Positions 6,635 to 12,810 of a DNA stretch of 16,158 bases are shown here, in pieces. The stretch covers positions 1 through 16,158 of the forward strand of contig DATHNI010000436.1 in assembly GCA_035486135.1 (NCBI GenBank). Direction: 5' to 3'. The notes under the pieces are model-generated. The model did no database searches, was not told where the DNA came from, and was given only the letters and a program-made list of their open reading frames with translations. The position numbers and the translations under genes were made by a program. How positions within the stretch are numbered: position 1 is the first letter of the stretch; the number at the start of each line of letters is the position of its first letter. Origin of the DNA: JASHVB01 sp035486135 (GTDB lineage: Bacteria; Pseudomonadota; Alphaproteobacteria; Acetobacterales; Acetobacteraceae).

Positions 6635-8037
6635 TGCAGGACTTCCTCACCATCGCCGAAGCATCGCAACAAATCGCCAGCAAGAAGATATCGCCGGTCG
6701 AACTCACGCAGGCATGCCTCGACCGGGTCAAGGCGCTCGATGAGACGCTGAACGCATTTCTGCTGGTCACGCAGGAACGCGCCATGGCGGATGCGCGTGC
6801 GGCGGAAGCGCGCATCATGGCGGGATTGTCGCGCGGCAAACTCGACGGCATCCCGATCGCGCATAAGGACATCTACAACACCGCCGGCATCCGCACGACC
6901 GGGCATTCCAGGCTGTTGCTCAACAATGTGCCGGAAAGCGATGCCACGGTCGTGCGCAGCTGGGCCGAGGCGGGCACCGTCATGCTGGGCAAACTGGCGA
7001 CGCACGAATTCGCCATGGGCGGCCCGAGTTTCGACCTGCCGTGGCCACCCGCACGCAATCCCTGGAACCCGGCGCATTTCACCTCCGGTTCGTCATCCGG
7101 CACCGGGGCGGCGGTCGCCTCCGGCATGATCCTCGGCGGCACCGGATCAGATACCGGCGGCTCGATCCGCGGCCCGGCCGCGCTGTGCGGGTTGGCCGGC
7201 ATCAAGCCGACGTACGGGCTGTGCAGCCGCGCCGGTGTGCTGCCGCTGTCGTTCACCATGGATCACACCGGCCCGCTGGCCTGGACGGCCGAGGATTGCG
7301 CGCTGCTGTTGCAGGCGATGGCCGGCTACGATCCGGCCGATCCCGCCAGCGCCAACCGCCCCGTGCCGGACTTCACCGAGGATCTGGACCGCGGCGTCAA
7401 GGGCCTGCGCATCGGCGTGGTGCGGCACTTCTTCGAAAAGGACCATCCGGTCAACGACGCCACGCGCTTGCAGATCGCGCATGCGCTGGACGTGTTCGAA
7501 CATCTCGGCGCCGACATCACCGAGGTCACGCTGTCCCCGCTGGCGGAATGGAATGCCTGTGGCTGGATCATCCTGACCAGCGAAGCATACGCGGTACACG
7601 AGCCGTGGCTCAAGACGCGGTTCAACGACTATGGCGAGTTGCTGCGCGACCGGCTGGCCCTGGGCGGGCTGATCCGGGCCGGCGATTACGTGCAGGCGCT
7701 GCGTCGGCGCCGCGTGCTGTGCCAGGAGTTGAAGCAGGCGATGTCGAAACTCGACATATTGGTGTCGGCGGTGCAGCCGACGGAGGCGCCGCCTATAGAT
7801 TCAATCCCGAAATGGGCAATGCTGGAGCGGCCGTCCTTCACCATCCCGTTCAACCTGACCGGCTCGCCGGCGATGAGCATATGCACCGGTTTCGCCGCCG
7901 GTGGGCTGCCGGTGGCGATGCAGATCATCGGCAAGCCGTTCGCCGAGGCGACCGTGTTCCGTGCCGCGCACGCATACGAAAAGGCTACCGCCTGGCGTCG
8001 CAAGCGGCCGGAGATGGCGCTGCCGGTAGCGGCGTAA
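6634..8037 (+). CDS. Amidase-signature family hydrolase, AtzE-like
   Basis: Cytoplasmic amide hydrolase of the amidase-signature (GatA-like) family, 467 residues, the usual length. The Ser-cisSer-Lys triad is readable: Lys78 in PIAHKDIYN, Ser153 in the GSSSGTG loop, and the nucleophile Ser177 in GSDTGGSIRGP; spacing agrees with characterised members. Start ATG 6634 has GGAGG at 6622-6626. A GatA role is unlikely because no gatB/gatC is nearby and the gene ends an ABC importer operon after an AtzG-like gene. AtzE-like proteins hydrolyse small amides such as carboxybiuret; here the substrate is probably what the transporter brings in, which is inference. The end of the gene is followed by a 314-base gap. 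Confidence 0.88.
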   Translation: MQDFLTIAEASQQIASKKISPVELTQACLDRVKALDETLNAFLLVTQERAMADARAAEARIMAGLSRGKLDGIPIAHKDIYNTAGIRTTGHSRLLLNNVPESDATVVRSWAEAGTVMLGKLATHEFAMGGPSFDLPWPPARNPWNPAHFTSGSSSGTGAAVASGMILGGTGSDTGGSIRGPAALCGLAGIKPTYGLCSRAGVLPLSFTMDHTGPLAWTAEDCALLLQAMAGYDPADPASANRPVPDFTEDLDRGVKGLRIGVVRHFFEKDHPVNDATRLQIAHALDVFEHLGADITEVTLSPLAEWNACGWIILTSEAYAVHEPWLKTRFNDYGELLRDRLALGGLIRAGDYVQALRRRRVLCQELKQAMSKLDILVSAVQPTEAPPIDSIPKWAMLERPSFTIPFNLTGSPAMSICTGFAAGGLPVAMQIIGKPFAEATVFRAAHAYEKATAWRRKRPEMALPVAA

Positions 8038-8043
8038 GGAGGC

Positions 8044-8061
8044 GCGGCGAAGTAAACGGAT
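8044..8061. repeat. Direct repeat copy 1, 18 bp
   Basis: GCGGCGAAGTAAACGGAT, matching 8275-8292 (GCGGCGAACTAAACGGAT) at 17 of 18 positions in the same orientation. The two copies bracket the large palindrome and about 213 bases of non-coding DNA. Confidence 0.6.
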
Positions 8062-8090
8062 CAGTGGGGGCGACGCGCTGGCCTCTCGGC

Positions 8091-8176
8091 GTCATGGTGC
8101 GCGAAGGCGCACCATCCACGACTTCGCTGCGTGCACCAAGGAAAGTCGTGGATGGTCCGCCTTCGCGGACCATGAC
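8091..8176. repeat. Nested 86-bp palindrome (REP-like element, family B)
   Basis: Outer arms 8091-8124 and 8143-8176 are 34 bases each and pair except at two positions, around an 18-base loop. Each arm is also a perfect small hairpin: ATGGTGCGC-GAAG-GCGCACCAT (8094-8115) and ATGGTCCGC-CTTC-GCGGACCAT (8152-8173). The two mismatches of the long hairpin are exactly the pairs 8099/8110 (G-C) and 8157/8168 (C-G), which are each intact in the small hairpins. It lies 54 bases after the amidase stop, so it could protect or end that mRNA, though there is no T-tract. A REP/BIME-like role is inferred from structure. Confidence 0.88.
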
Positions 8177-8274
8177 ACTGCGGGCACCGTTCACGCTGAA
8201 CTTGACGTGGCTATTCCTCGGCGGGTCTTAACGCACAGGGCAAAGTCCTCCGCTTCCTCGATGTGGGCGCCGCG

Positions 8275-8292
8275 GCGGCGAACTAAACGGAT
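8275..8292. repeat. Direct repeat copy 2, 18 bp
   Basis: GCGGCGAACTAAACGGAT, one base different from the copy at 8044-8061. It lies 59 bases before the start of the small exported protein gene. Confidence 0.6.
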
Positions 8293-8351
8293 TCTCGCGG
8301 CGCCGTCCGCGTGCTAGCAGGCGCGCACTCGCCGCCAGGAGACCTTCCCCC

Positions 8352-8855
8352 GTGCACCCCCGCCTGATCCCGCTGCTCGCCATCGCCGCGAGCGTCGCCG
8401 TGCCCGCATTTGCCCAGCCAAGCTCGCCGATTCCCCCCGGTTGGACACCGCCCGGCGCAGACCCGGCCACCGGCGCCCGGCCCGGCAATCACATCGGCAC
8501 CGGCATGTCGCTGCCGACTTCCGACCAGGCCGGCAACATCACCCCGCAGGACACCACCTCGCCGATCGCGGCACGCCTTCCCGCGCCGCCGCTGGACGAC
8601 AACGCCGCGATCCACGACTACTTGCTCACCGCGCGCAATGCGCTCGCCGCTGGCCGCTCCGGCGAGGCGCAGGAAGCACTGGAAATGGCGGAGACCAGGG
8701 CGCTCGATCGTTCCGTCCCGCTGTACCAGACGTCGACACCGATCCACGATCCGGTGGTAGAGCAAATCACGCAGGTGCTGCACACGCTCGGCAATGGCGA
8801 CCGTTTGGAAGCGATGCGATTGCTCGAACAAGCGATCGCGGCCGGAGGGTCGTAG
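8352..8855 (+). CDS. Small exported protein of unknown function
   Basis: I do not recognise a family. The 167-residue product starts with a Sec-type signal peptide (two basic residues aside, a hydrophobic stretch LIPLLAIAASVAVPAFA, likely cleaved after AFA near residue 21). Next comes a Pro/Gly-rich, probably unstructured stretch to about residue 80, then a helical C-terminal half (about 83-165) with an Ala/Leu/Glu pattern that might be a TPR-like pair of helices (LTARNALAAGRSGEAQEALE; then an IxxVLHTLxxG repeat with MRLLEQAI). The GTG start at 8352 follows AGGAG at 8337-8341 with 10 bases between. Periplasmic location is expected. The neighbours do not point to a function. Confidence 0.75.
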   Translation: MHPRLIPLLAIAASVAVPAFAQPSSPIPPGWTPPGADPATGARPGNHIGTGMSLPTSDQAGNITPQDTTSPIAARLPAPPLDDNAAIHDYLLTARNALAAGRSGEAQEALEMAETRALDRSVPLYQTSTPIHDPVVEQITQVLHTLGNGDRLEAMRLLEQAIAAGGS

Positions 8856-8878
8856 GACCGCACTTGCCAAAGTAATGA

Positions 8879-8892
8879 TTGACCCAGATCAA
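8879..8892. promoter_or_regulatory. FNR/FixK-like box before the universal stress protein
   Basis: TTGACCCAGATCAA fits the FNR/FixK/ANR consensus TTGA-N6-TCAA (FNR: TTGAT-N4-ATCAA) with a single change in the inner bases. Its centre is 55 bases upstream of the ATG at 8941. If the protein activates from about -41.5, transcription would start near 8927, just before the GGAGG at 8931. This geometry suits an activator of the low-oxygen response. Confidence 0.65.
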
Positions 8893-8940
8893 CGCGCCGG
8901 TCGCCGGACGGCCCCAAACTGCGTCCGATCGGAGGACGCC

Positions 8941-9882
8941 ATGTTTAGATACATTCTCGTCCCCGCTACCGGTGCCGCGTCGGACGTGTCCGTATTTCGC
9001 ACCGCCCTGGCAGTCGCTCGTCTCGATGCCGGGCATCTCGACTTTCTGCATGTCCGTCAGGATATGCAGCAGATGGTGCTTTCCATTGCAGGAGGCGGTC
9101 TCGGGGGCGCCGGCTATGGCGGCGTCATCGATTCCGTGCAGGGCGACGTTGAAGCCCGGCAGGACAGCGCGCACCAGATGATGGCGGCGTTCTGCGAACG
9201 CGAGCAAGTGATCCTGACAGACACATCCGGCAACGGGCGGTCCGGATGGGTCCCCTACTGCACGCGCGAGCAAACGACATTGCTCGAGGCGGGGGCTGGA
9301 GGTACGCCCTCCGCGGCGTGGCATGTGGAAGCCGGCGACGAGGCGCAGTGCCTCGCGGCGCATGGCCGCACTGCCGACCTCACCGTGCTTGGGCGCGCGC
9401 GTGACGGAGAGAAGGTGATGCTGCATCTGATGGAAGCGGTGCTGCTGGATAGCGGCCGGCCGTTGCTCATTGCGCCGGAGATCGCCCCGCCTTCGGTGGG
9501 CCGCCACATCGCCATCGCCTGGAAGGACACTGCCGCGGCCGCGCGGGCCGTAGCAGCCGCGTTGCCGCTGATGGCGCGGGCGGAGACCGTCACCGTGGTT
9601 GCGGTGCAGGAAAGCTCGGACACGAACACCGACAGCGACAGCGACTCCGGCACGCGGCTGTGCCAGGCACTGCGCTGGCACAATCCCGCGACGACCCTGC
9701 GGGTCCTGCCGCGGAGCAATCACGATCCGGTGGAGGCGCTGCTCTCCGCCGTCGAGGCTGACGGCGCCGATCTGCTGGTGATGGGCGGCTACGGCCACAG
9801 CCGGATGCGGGAGGCGATGTTCGGCGGCTTCACCCGCCGCGTGCTGCTGGCGGCGGTGCTCCCGGTGCTGATGGCGCATTAG
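8941..9882 (+). CDS. Universal stress protein, tandem UspA domains
   Basis: A 313-residue cytoplasmic protein with two UspA-type domains, roughly residues 1-150 and 170-313. The N terminus MFRYILVPATG and the second domain start HIAIAWKDTAAAARAV are typical. The C-terminal domain keeps the ATP-binding pattern G-2X-G-9X-G (GGYGHSRMREAMFGG, residues 282-296), with Gly where Ser/Thr usually follows; the first domain lacks a clear motif. An acidic Ser/Asp/Thr-rich insert (around SSDTNTDSDSDSG) lies in the second domain. The ATG at 8941 is set by GGAGG at 8931-8935, so an in-frame upstream extension is not used. It follows an FNR/FixK-like box and precedes a bidirectional terminator-like element, so it is probably transcribed alone. 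Tandem Usp proteins are common in FNR-type regulons. Confidence 0.88.
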   Translation: MFRYILVPATGAASDVSVFRTALAVARLDAGHLDFLHVRQDMQQMVLSIAGGGLGGAGYGGVIDSVQGDVEARQDSAHQMMAAFCEREQVILTDTSGNGRSGWVPYCTREQTTLLEAGAGGTPSAAWHVEAGDEAQCLAAHGRTADLTVLGRARDGEKVMLHLMEAVLLDSGRPLLIAPEIAPPSVGRHIAIAWKDTAAAARAVAAALPLMARAETVTVVAVQESSDTNTDSDSDSGTRLCQALRWHNPATTLRVLPRSNHDPVEALLSAVEADGADLLVMGGYGHSRMREAMFGGFTRRVLLAAVLPVLMAH

Positions 9883-9888
9883 CGAGAG

Positions 9889-9916
9889 AAAAAACCTCTC
9901 CCGCTTCGCGGGAGAG
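9889..9916 (-). terminator. Possible intrinsic terminator for leftward transcription
   Basis: On the minus strand, the hairpin CTCTCCCGC-GAA-GCGGGAGAG (9916-9896) is followed by GG and six Ts (9894-9889). No leftward gene is next to it, so it probably exists because it is the left edge of element A2. Confidence 0.5.
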
Positions 9917-10045
9917 AGCCTGCCCCGGACCTGATCCGGGGTCGAGCCGCGTGAGCGTCGAGGGTGAGGGTGATCGGGTCGCCTCGCCCGACCTGCTACG
10001 TGCCGACCCGATCACCCTCACCCTCGTGCACTTCGCGCCCTCGAC

Positions 10046-10075
10046 CTCTCCCGCGCGCACCGCGGGAGAGTTTTT
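10046..10075 (+). terminator. Intrinsic terminator (right edge of element A2)
   Basis: Perfect 10-bp stem CTCTCCCGCG / CGCGGGAGAG with a 5-base loop (10046-10070), directly followed by TTTTT (10071-10075). It would stop transcription arriving from the universal stress protein gene just before the FNR/FixK-like box at 10081, so the downstream operon would depend on its own promoter. Confidence 0.7.
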
Positions 10076-10080
10076 CATGC

Positions 10081-10094
10081 TTGACCTGAGTCAA
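10081..10094. promoter_or_regulatory. FNR/FixK-like box before the CBS-N-ATPase operon
   Basis: TTGACCTGAGTCAA is a perfect TTGAC-N4-GTCAA palindrome matching the FNR/FixK family pattern TTGA-N6-TCAA. Its centre is 61 bases upstream of the CBS-protein ATG. Activation from about -41.5 would start transcription near 10129, ahead of the GGGGAGA ribosome site (10136-10142). It sits 5 bases after the T-tract of a terminator. Confidence 0.7.
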
Positions 10095-10148
10095 TGCGGT
10101 CATGCCCCCGCAGTCCGATGCTGCCAGCATAACCCGGGGAGACCTCCC

Positions 10149-10625
10149 ATGTTGGATGCAGCCAGCATCATGACCCGCAAGGTCGTCACTGCGCACCCGA
10201 GCGACACCGTGGCACGGGTGGCACGTTTGCTCGCCGATAACTCAATCAGCGCCGTACCTGTCTGCGACGACAGCGGCGCCGTGCTCGGCATGGTCAGCGA
10301 GGGCGATCTGATGCGCCCGTTCGTGAACACCAATGTCAAGCGCCGCGCCTGGTGGCTCACCTTGCTCGCCGACGGCACCGAACTCGCGCCGGAGTTTGTG
10401 GACTACGTGCGCCTCGATCGCCACGAGGTCGGTGACCTCATGACCAGGCCGGTCATCGCCGCGACCGATACCGCCAGCGTCACCGAGCTTGCGGAGCAAA
10501 TGGTGACGCACCGCATCAAGCGCGTGCCGATCGTCCGTGACGGCAAGCTGATCGGTATCGTCAGCCGCGCCGACGTGATCCGTGCCATTGCGCAGTCACT
10601 CGATGCCGTTGTGGAACCGGTCTGA
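10149..10625 (+). CDS. Two-CBS-domain protein
   Basis: A 158-residue cytoplasmic protein with two CBS domains, about residues 8-57 (IMTRKVVTAHPSDTV to VSEGDLM) and 97-150 (LMTRPVIAATDTASV to VSRADVI), joined by a linker with RRAWWLTLL that is common in proteobacterial CBS pairs. Such pairs bind adenine nucleotides and sense energy state; there is no attached catalytic domain. The ATG at 10149 has GGGGAGA six bases upstream; earlier in-frame starts would lie upstream of the FNR/FixK-like box and are rejected. Its TGA is 3 bases before the GTG of the ATPase beta gene, so it is probably the first gene of that operon, and a role in regulating the ATPase or related stress functions is a fair but unproven inference. 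Confidence 0.88.
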   Translation: MLDAASIMTRKVVTAHPSDTVARVARLLADNSISAVPVCDDSGAVLGMVSEGDLMRPFVNTNVKRRAWWLTLLADGTELAPEFVDYVRLDRHEVGDLMTRPVIAATDTASVTELAEQMVTHRIKRVPIVRDGKLIGIVSRADVIRAIAQSLDAVVEPV

Positions 10626-10628
10626 CAC

Positions 10629-12035
10629 GTGTCCGCGGCCGTCATCACGCCCGGTCGAGTGCGCGCCGTCCGTGGCGCGGTGCTGGACATCGCTTTCAAT
10701 GGCGACGCGCTGCCGGCAATCGGCGAGGCGTTACACATCGACGACGGCAGCTTGCGGTTGATTGCCGAGGTGCAGAGCCATCTCGACGCCAGGACCGTGC
10801 GCGCCATCGCCTTGCAGGCGACGTCCGGCTTGCGCCGCGGCACGCCAGTGCAGCCGACCGGCGGCCCGTTGACCGCGCCGGTTGGCGACGCGGTGCTCGG
10901 CCGGCTGCTGGATGTCAGCGGCAGCGTGCATGATCACGGGCCGCCGTTGCCCGCCGACACGCCGTGGCTGCCGATCCATCGCGCGCCGCCCCCGCTGGCA
11001 GCGCAGACCGCCGCCTCCACGGTGTTCGAAACAGGCATCAAGATGATCGACCTGCTGGTGCCGCTCGCCTTCGGCAGCAAGACGGCGATGTTCGGCGGAG
11101 CCGGCGTCGGCAAGACCGTGCTGCTGATGGAACTCATCCACGCGATGGTGGAGCGCTACCAGGGCATCTCGGTGTTCGCCGGCATCGGCGAGCGGTCGCG
11201 CGAGGGCCACGAGCTATGGCAGGACATGGACGGGTCGGGCGTGCTCGGCCGCACCGCGCTGGTGTTCGGCCAGATGAACGAGCCGCCCGGTGCGCGCTGG
11301 CGAGTCGGCCTGACCGCGCTGACGATCTCCGAATACTTCCGCGACGTGAAGCGGCAGAACGTGCTGCTGCTGATGGACAACGTATTTCGTTTCGTGCAGG
11401 CCGGCGCCGAAGTTTCCGGTCTGCTGGGTCGGCTGCCGTCGCGCGTGGGCTACCAGCCGACGCTGGCGACCGAAGTCGCGGCGTTGCAGGAGCGCATCGC
11501 ATCGGTGGCCGGCGCCGCGATCACCGCGATCGAGGCGGTCTATGTGCCGGCCGACGACTTCACCGATCCGGCGGTGACGACGATCTCCAGCCATCTGGAG
11601 AGCAACATCGTGCTGTCGCGCGCCATGGCGGCCGAGGGCATGTATCCGGCGATCGACCCGCTCGCTTCCAGCTCCATCCTGCTGGATCCGCTGGTGGTCG
11701 GCGTGGATCACTTCACCCTGGCCGGCCGGGTGCGCGAGGCGATCGCGCATTATCGCGAACTGGCCGACGTGATCGCGCTGCTGGGCGTGGAAGAACTCGG
11801 CGCCGCGGACCGCCTGATGGTGGCGCGGTCGCGGAAACTGCTGCGGTTCCTCACCCAGCCCTTCGCGGTGACCCAGGCGTTCACCGGCGTGCCGGGACGT
11901 TCGGTGTCGCTGGCCGACACGTTGGCCGGTTGCCGCGCCATCCTCGACGGCGAGGCGGATGGCTGGGCGGAAAGCGCATTGTACATGCTGGGTGGGTTCG
12001 ATGAGGCGCGGCAGCGTGCCAGGGCGGCCGCATGA
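10629..12035 (+). CDS. atpD: N-type ATPase beta subunit
   Basis: Catalytic subunit of the N1 part of a rotary ATPase, 468 residues. Walker A GGAGVGKT (156-163), catalytic Glu188 in GERSREGHEL, Walker B LLLMD (Asp250), and the SRVGYQPTLATE segment are all in place, so it should be catalytic. The DELSEED-type loop reads EELGAAD (388-394), less acidic than in housekeeping beta subunits. Beta as the first ATPase gene, followed by atpC, is the hallmark of the N-ATPase order atpDCQRBEFAG. Start is the GTG at 10629, 3 bases after the CBS stop; a strong ribosome site is not visible, suggesting coupling. It overlaps atpC by ATGA. Confidence 0.95.
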   Translation: MSAAVITPGRVRAVRGAVLDIAFNGDALPAIGEALHIDDGSLRLIAEVQSHLDARTVRAIALQATSGLRRGTPVQPTGGPLTAPVGDAVLGRLLDVSGSVHDHGPPLPADTPWLPIHRAPPPLAAQTAASTVFETGIKMIDLLVPLAFGSKTAMFGGAGVGKTVLLMELIHAMVERYQGISVFAGIGERSREGHELWQDMDGSGVLGRTALVFGQMNEPPGARWRVGLTALTISEYFRDVKRQNVLLLMDNVFRFVQAGAEVSGLLGRLPSRVGYQPTLATEVAALQERIASVAGAAITAIEAVYVPADDFTDPAVTTISSHLESNIVLSRAMAAEGMYPAIDPLASSSILLDPLVVGVDHFTLAGRVREAIAHYRELADVIALLGVEELGAADRLMVARSRKLLRFLTQPFAVTQAFTGVPGRSVSLADTLAGCRAILDGEADGWAESALYMLGGFDEARQRARAAA

Positions 12036-12490
12036 TGCACCTGGTCATCGCCGAACCGACGCAGGTGGTGGTGGACCGCGACAACGTGGTGTCGGTGCGC
12101 GCGGAGGATGCCAGCGGCAGCTTCGGGATCCTGACCGGCCACGCCGACCTGATCACCGCGCTGACGCCGTCCGTGGTGGCGTGGCGGCAGGCCGATGGCG
12201 GGCAGGGCTGGTGCGCGGTGCGGCGCGGCGTGCTGTCGGTGCACGCGGGCCGCGAGGTCGCGATCGCCACCCGCCAGGCGCAGGTGGGCGATGATCTGGC
12301 GTCGCTGGAGCAAGCAGTGCTGGCGCGGTTCCGTGCGGAACAGGATGCGGACCGGCAGGCGCGGGTGGCGGCAACCAGGCTGCACACGGCGGCGATCCGC
12401 GAGATCATCCGCGCGCTGTCTTCGTCTCAAGCTATGCGGGAGGGTGCGGTCACATCCCCCTCTCCCGCCTTGCGGGAGAGGATAGGGTGA
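12032..12490 (+). CDS. atpC: N-type ATPase epsilon subunit with repeat-encoded tail
   Basis: Central-stalk subunit, 152 residues. The N-terminal beta-sandwich is clear (HLVIAEPTQVVVDRDNVVSV, then SFGILTGHADLITAL, and VRRGVLSVHAG), followed by a helical part to about residue 131. From about residue 137 the protein is encoded by palindromic element A3 (MREGAVTSPSPALRERIG), which looks like junk appended to the C-terminal helix. Its stop TGA at 12488-12490 lies inside the element and overlaps the GTG start of atpQ. Start ATG 12032 overlaps the beta stop; a second ATG follows at 12035. Confidence 0.92.
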   Translation: MMHLVIAEPTQVVVDRDNVVSVRAEDASGSFGILTGHADLITALTPSVVAWRQADGGQGWCAVRRGVLSVHAGREVAIATRQAQVGDDLASLEQAVLARFRAEQDADRQARVAATRLHTAAIREIIRALSSSQAMREGAVTSPSPALRERIG

Positions 12491-12536
12491 GGGTGCCGCG
12501 TACCGCACCCAAACCTGCTCCCGCGCAAGACGCGGG
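12442..12536. repeat. Palindromic repeat element A3 across the atpC/atpQ junction
   Basis: CCTCTCCCGC-CTT-GCGGGAGAGG (12459-12481), a perfect 10-bp hairpin, is enclosed by GGGTGCGGT (12442-12450) pairing with ACCGCACCC (12502-12510). A further hairpin CCCGCG-CAAGA-CGCGGG follows (12520-12536). The edge hairpin and the following GGGTGAGGGTG are shared with elements A1 and A2. It encodes the last 16 residues of AtpC, the stop, and the first 17 or so residues of AtpQ. Confidence 0.85.
12474..12481 (+). promoter_or_regulatory. Repeat-borne ribosome-binding site of atpQ
   Basis: GGGAGAGG ends 5 bases before the GTG at 12487 and is the only Shine-Dalgarno-like sequence near it. It lies in the 3' arm of the A3 hairpin, so in folded RNA it would be paired and hidden until ribosomes finishing atpC open the stem. 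Confidence 0.5.
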
Positions 12537-12810
12537 AACGGGAGAAGATTCGCACTTCCTCGCCGCCATCCGCCACCGCCTCACCTGGCACGAGAAAGCC
12601 CGCCGCGCCGGAGAACCCTCGTTCGGCCGCTACCTCGCGCAGGTGGGCGTGCTGGGCTGGACGATCGTGCTGCCGACCTTGCTCGGCGTGTTCGCCGGCC
12701 GCTGGGTGGATCGCCGCCTCGGCACCGGCATCTTCTGGACCGGCCCACTACTGCTGGCCGGCCTGGTGCTCGGTTGCTGGAGCGCGTGGCGTTGGATGCA
12801 CCGATCATGA
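12487..12810 (+). CDS. atpQ: N-ATPase-associated membrane protein AtpQ (AtpI-like)
   Basis: Small membrane protein, 107 residues, specific to N-type ATPase operons and related to AtpI. Two membrane segments, about residues 50-71 (VGVLGWTIVLPTLLGVFAG) and 82-102, are joined by a short basic loop GRWVDRRLGTG, the AtpI-like hallmark. A role in assembling the c ring is assumed from AtpI. The GTG at 12487 overlaps the atpC stop (GTGA). The first 17 or so residues are encoded by element A3; the conserved part begins near HFLAAIRHRL (residue 23). There is no ATG that would keep the conserved cytoplasmic stretch. Confidence 0.88.
   Translation: MRVPRTAPKPAPAQDAGTGEDSHFLAAIRHRLTWHEKARRAGEPSFGRYLAQVGVLGWTIVLPTLLGVFAGRWVDRRLGTGIFWTGPLLLAGLVLGCWSAWRWMHRS

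Larger units (their letters stand above)
8038..8351. other. 314-base gap with palindromes and a split direct repeat, no gene seen
   Basis: No convincing reading frame with a ribosome site is seen here. The gap holds an 86-bp nested palindrome (8091-8176) and an 18-bp direct repeat at its two sides (8044-8061 and 8275-8292). There is no T-tract after the large palindrome, so a classical intrinsic terminator is not evident. AGGAG at 8337-8341 is the ribosome site of the next gene. A promoter for that gene should lie in 8177-8335, but no strong -35/-10 pair is visible. Confidence 0.6.
9889..10075. repeat. Palindromic repeat element A2 between usp and the CBS-ATPase operon
   Basis: About 187 bases: A-tract plus CTCTCCCGC-TTC-GCGGGAGAG (9896-9916); CCCCGGA-CCTGA-TCCGGGG (9923-9941); a perfect 23-bp inverted repeat, 9959-9981 with 10004-10026, containing the GAGGGTGAGGGTGATCGG core shared with element A1 at 4243-4389; and CTCTCCCGCG-CGCAC-CGCGGGAGAG plus five Ts (10046-10075). 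The overall layout, edge hairpins around a central long palindrome, is the same as A1. A GTG at 9951 opens a frame through the element that continues without stop into the CBS gene. Confidence 0.9.

Noticed and set aside
6634..8037. GatA subunit of the tRNA amidotransferase
   Set aside because: No gatB or gatC nearby, and the gene is the end of an ABC importer operon after an AtzG-like gene.
8202..8230. Possible sigma-70 promoter, TTGACG plus 17 bases
   Set aside because: The -10 position reads GTCTTA, too poor to support; the -35 match alone can be chance.
7041..8231. Rightward 396-codon open frame
   Set aside because: Frame-shifted shadow of the amidase extending into the palindrome; low-complexity Arg/Gly/Ala composition.
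8767..9879. Leftward 370-codon open frame over the universal stress protein
   Set aside because: His/Arg-rich antisense shadow; the forward frame has GGAGG and UspA motifs.
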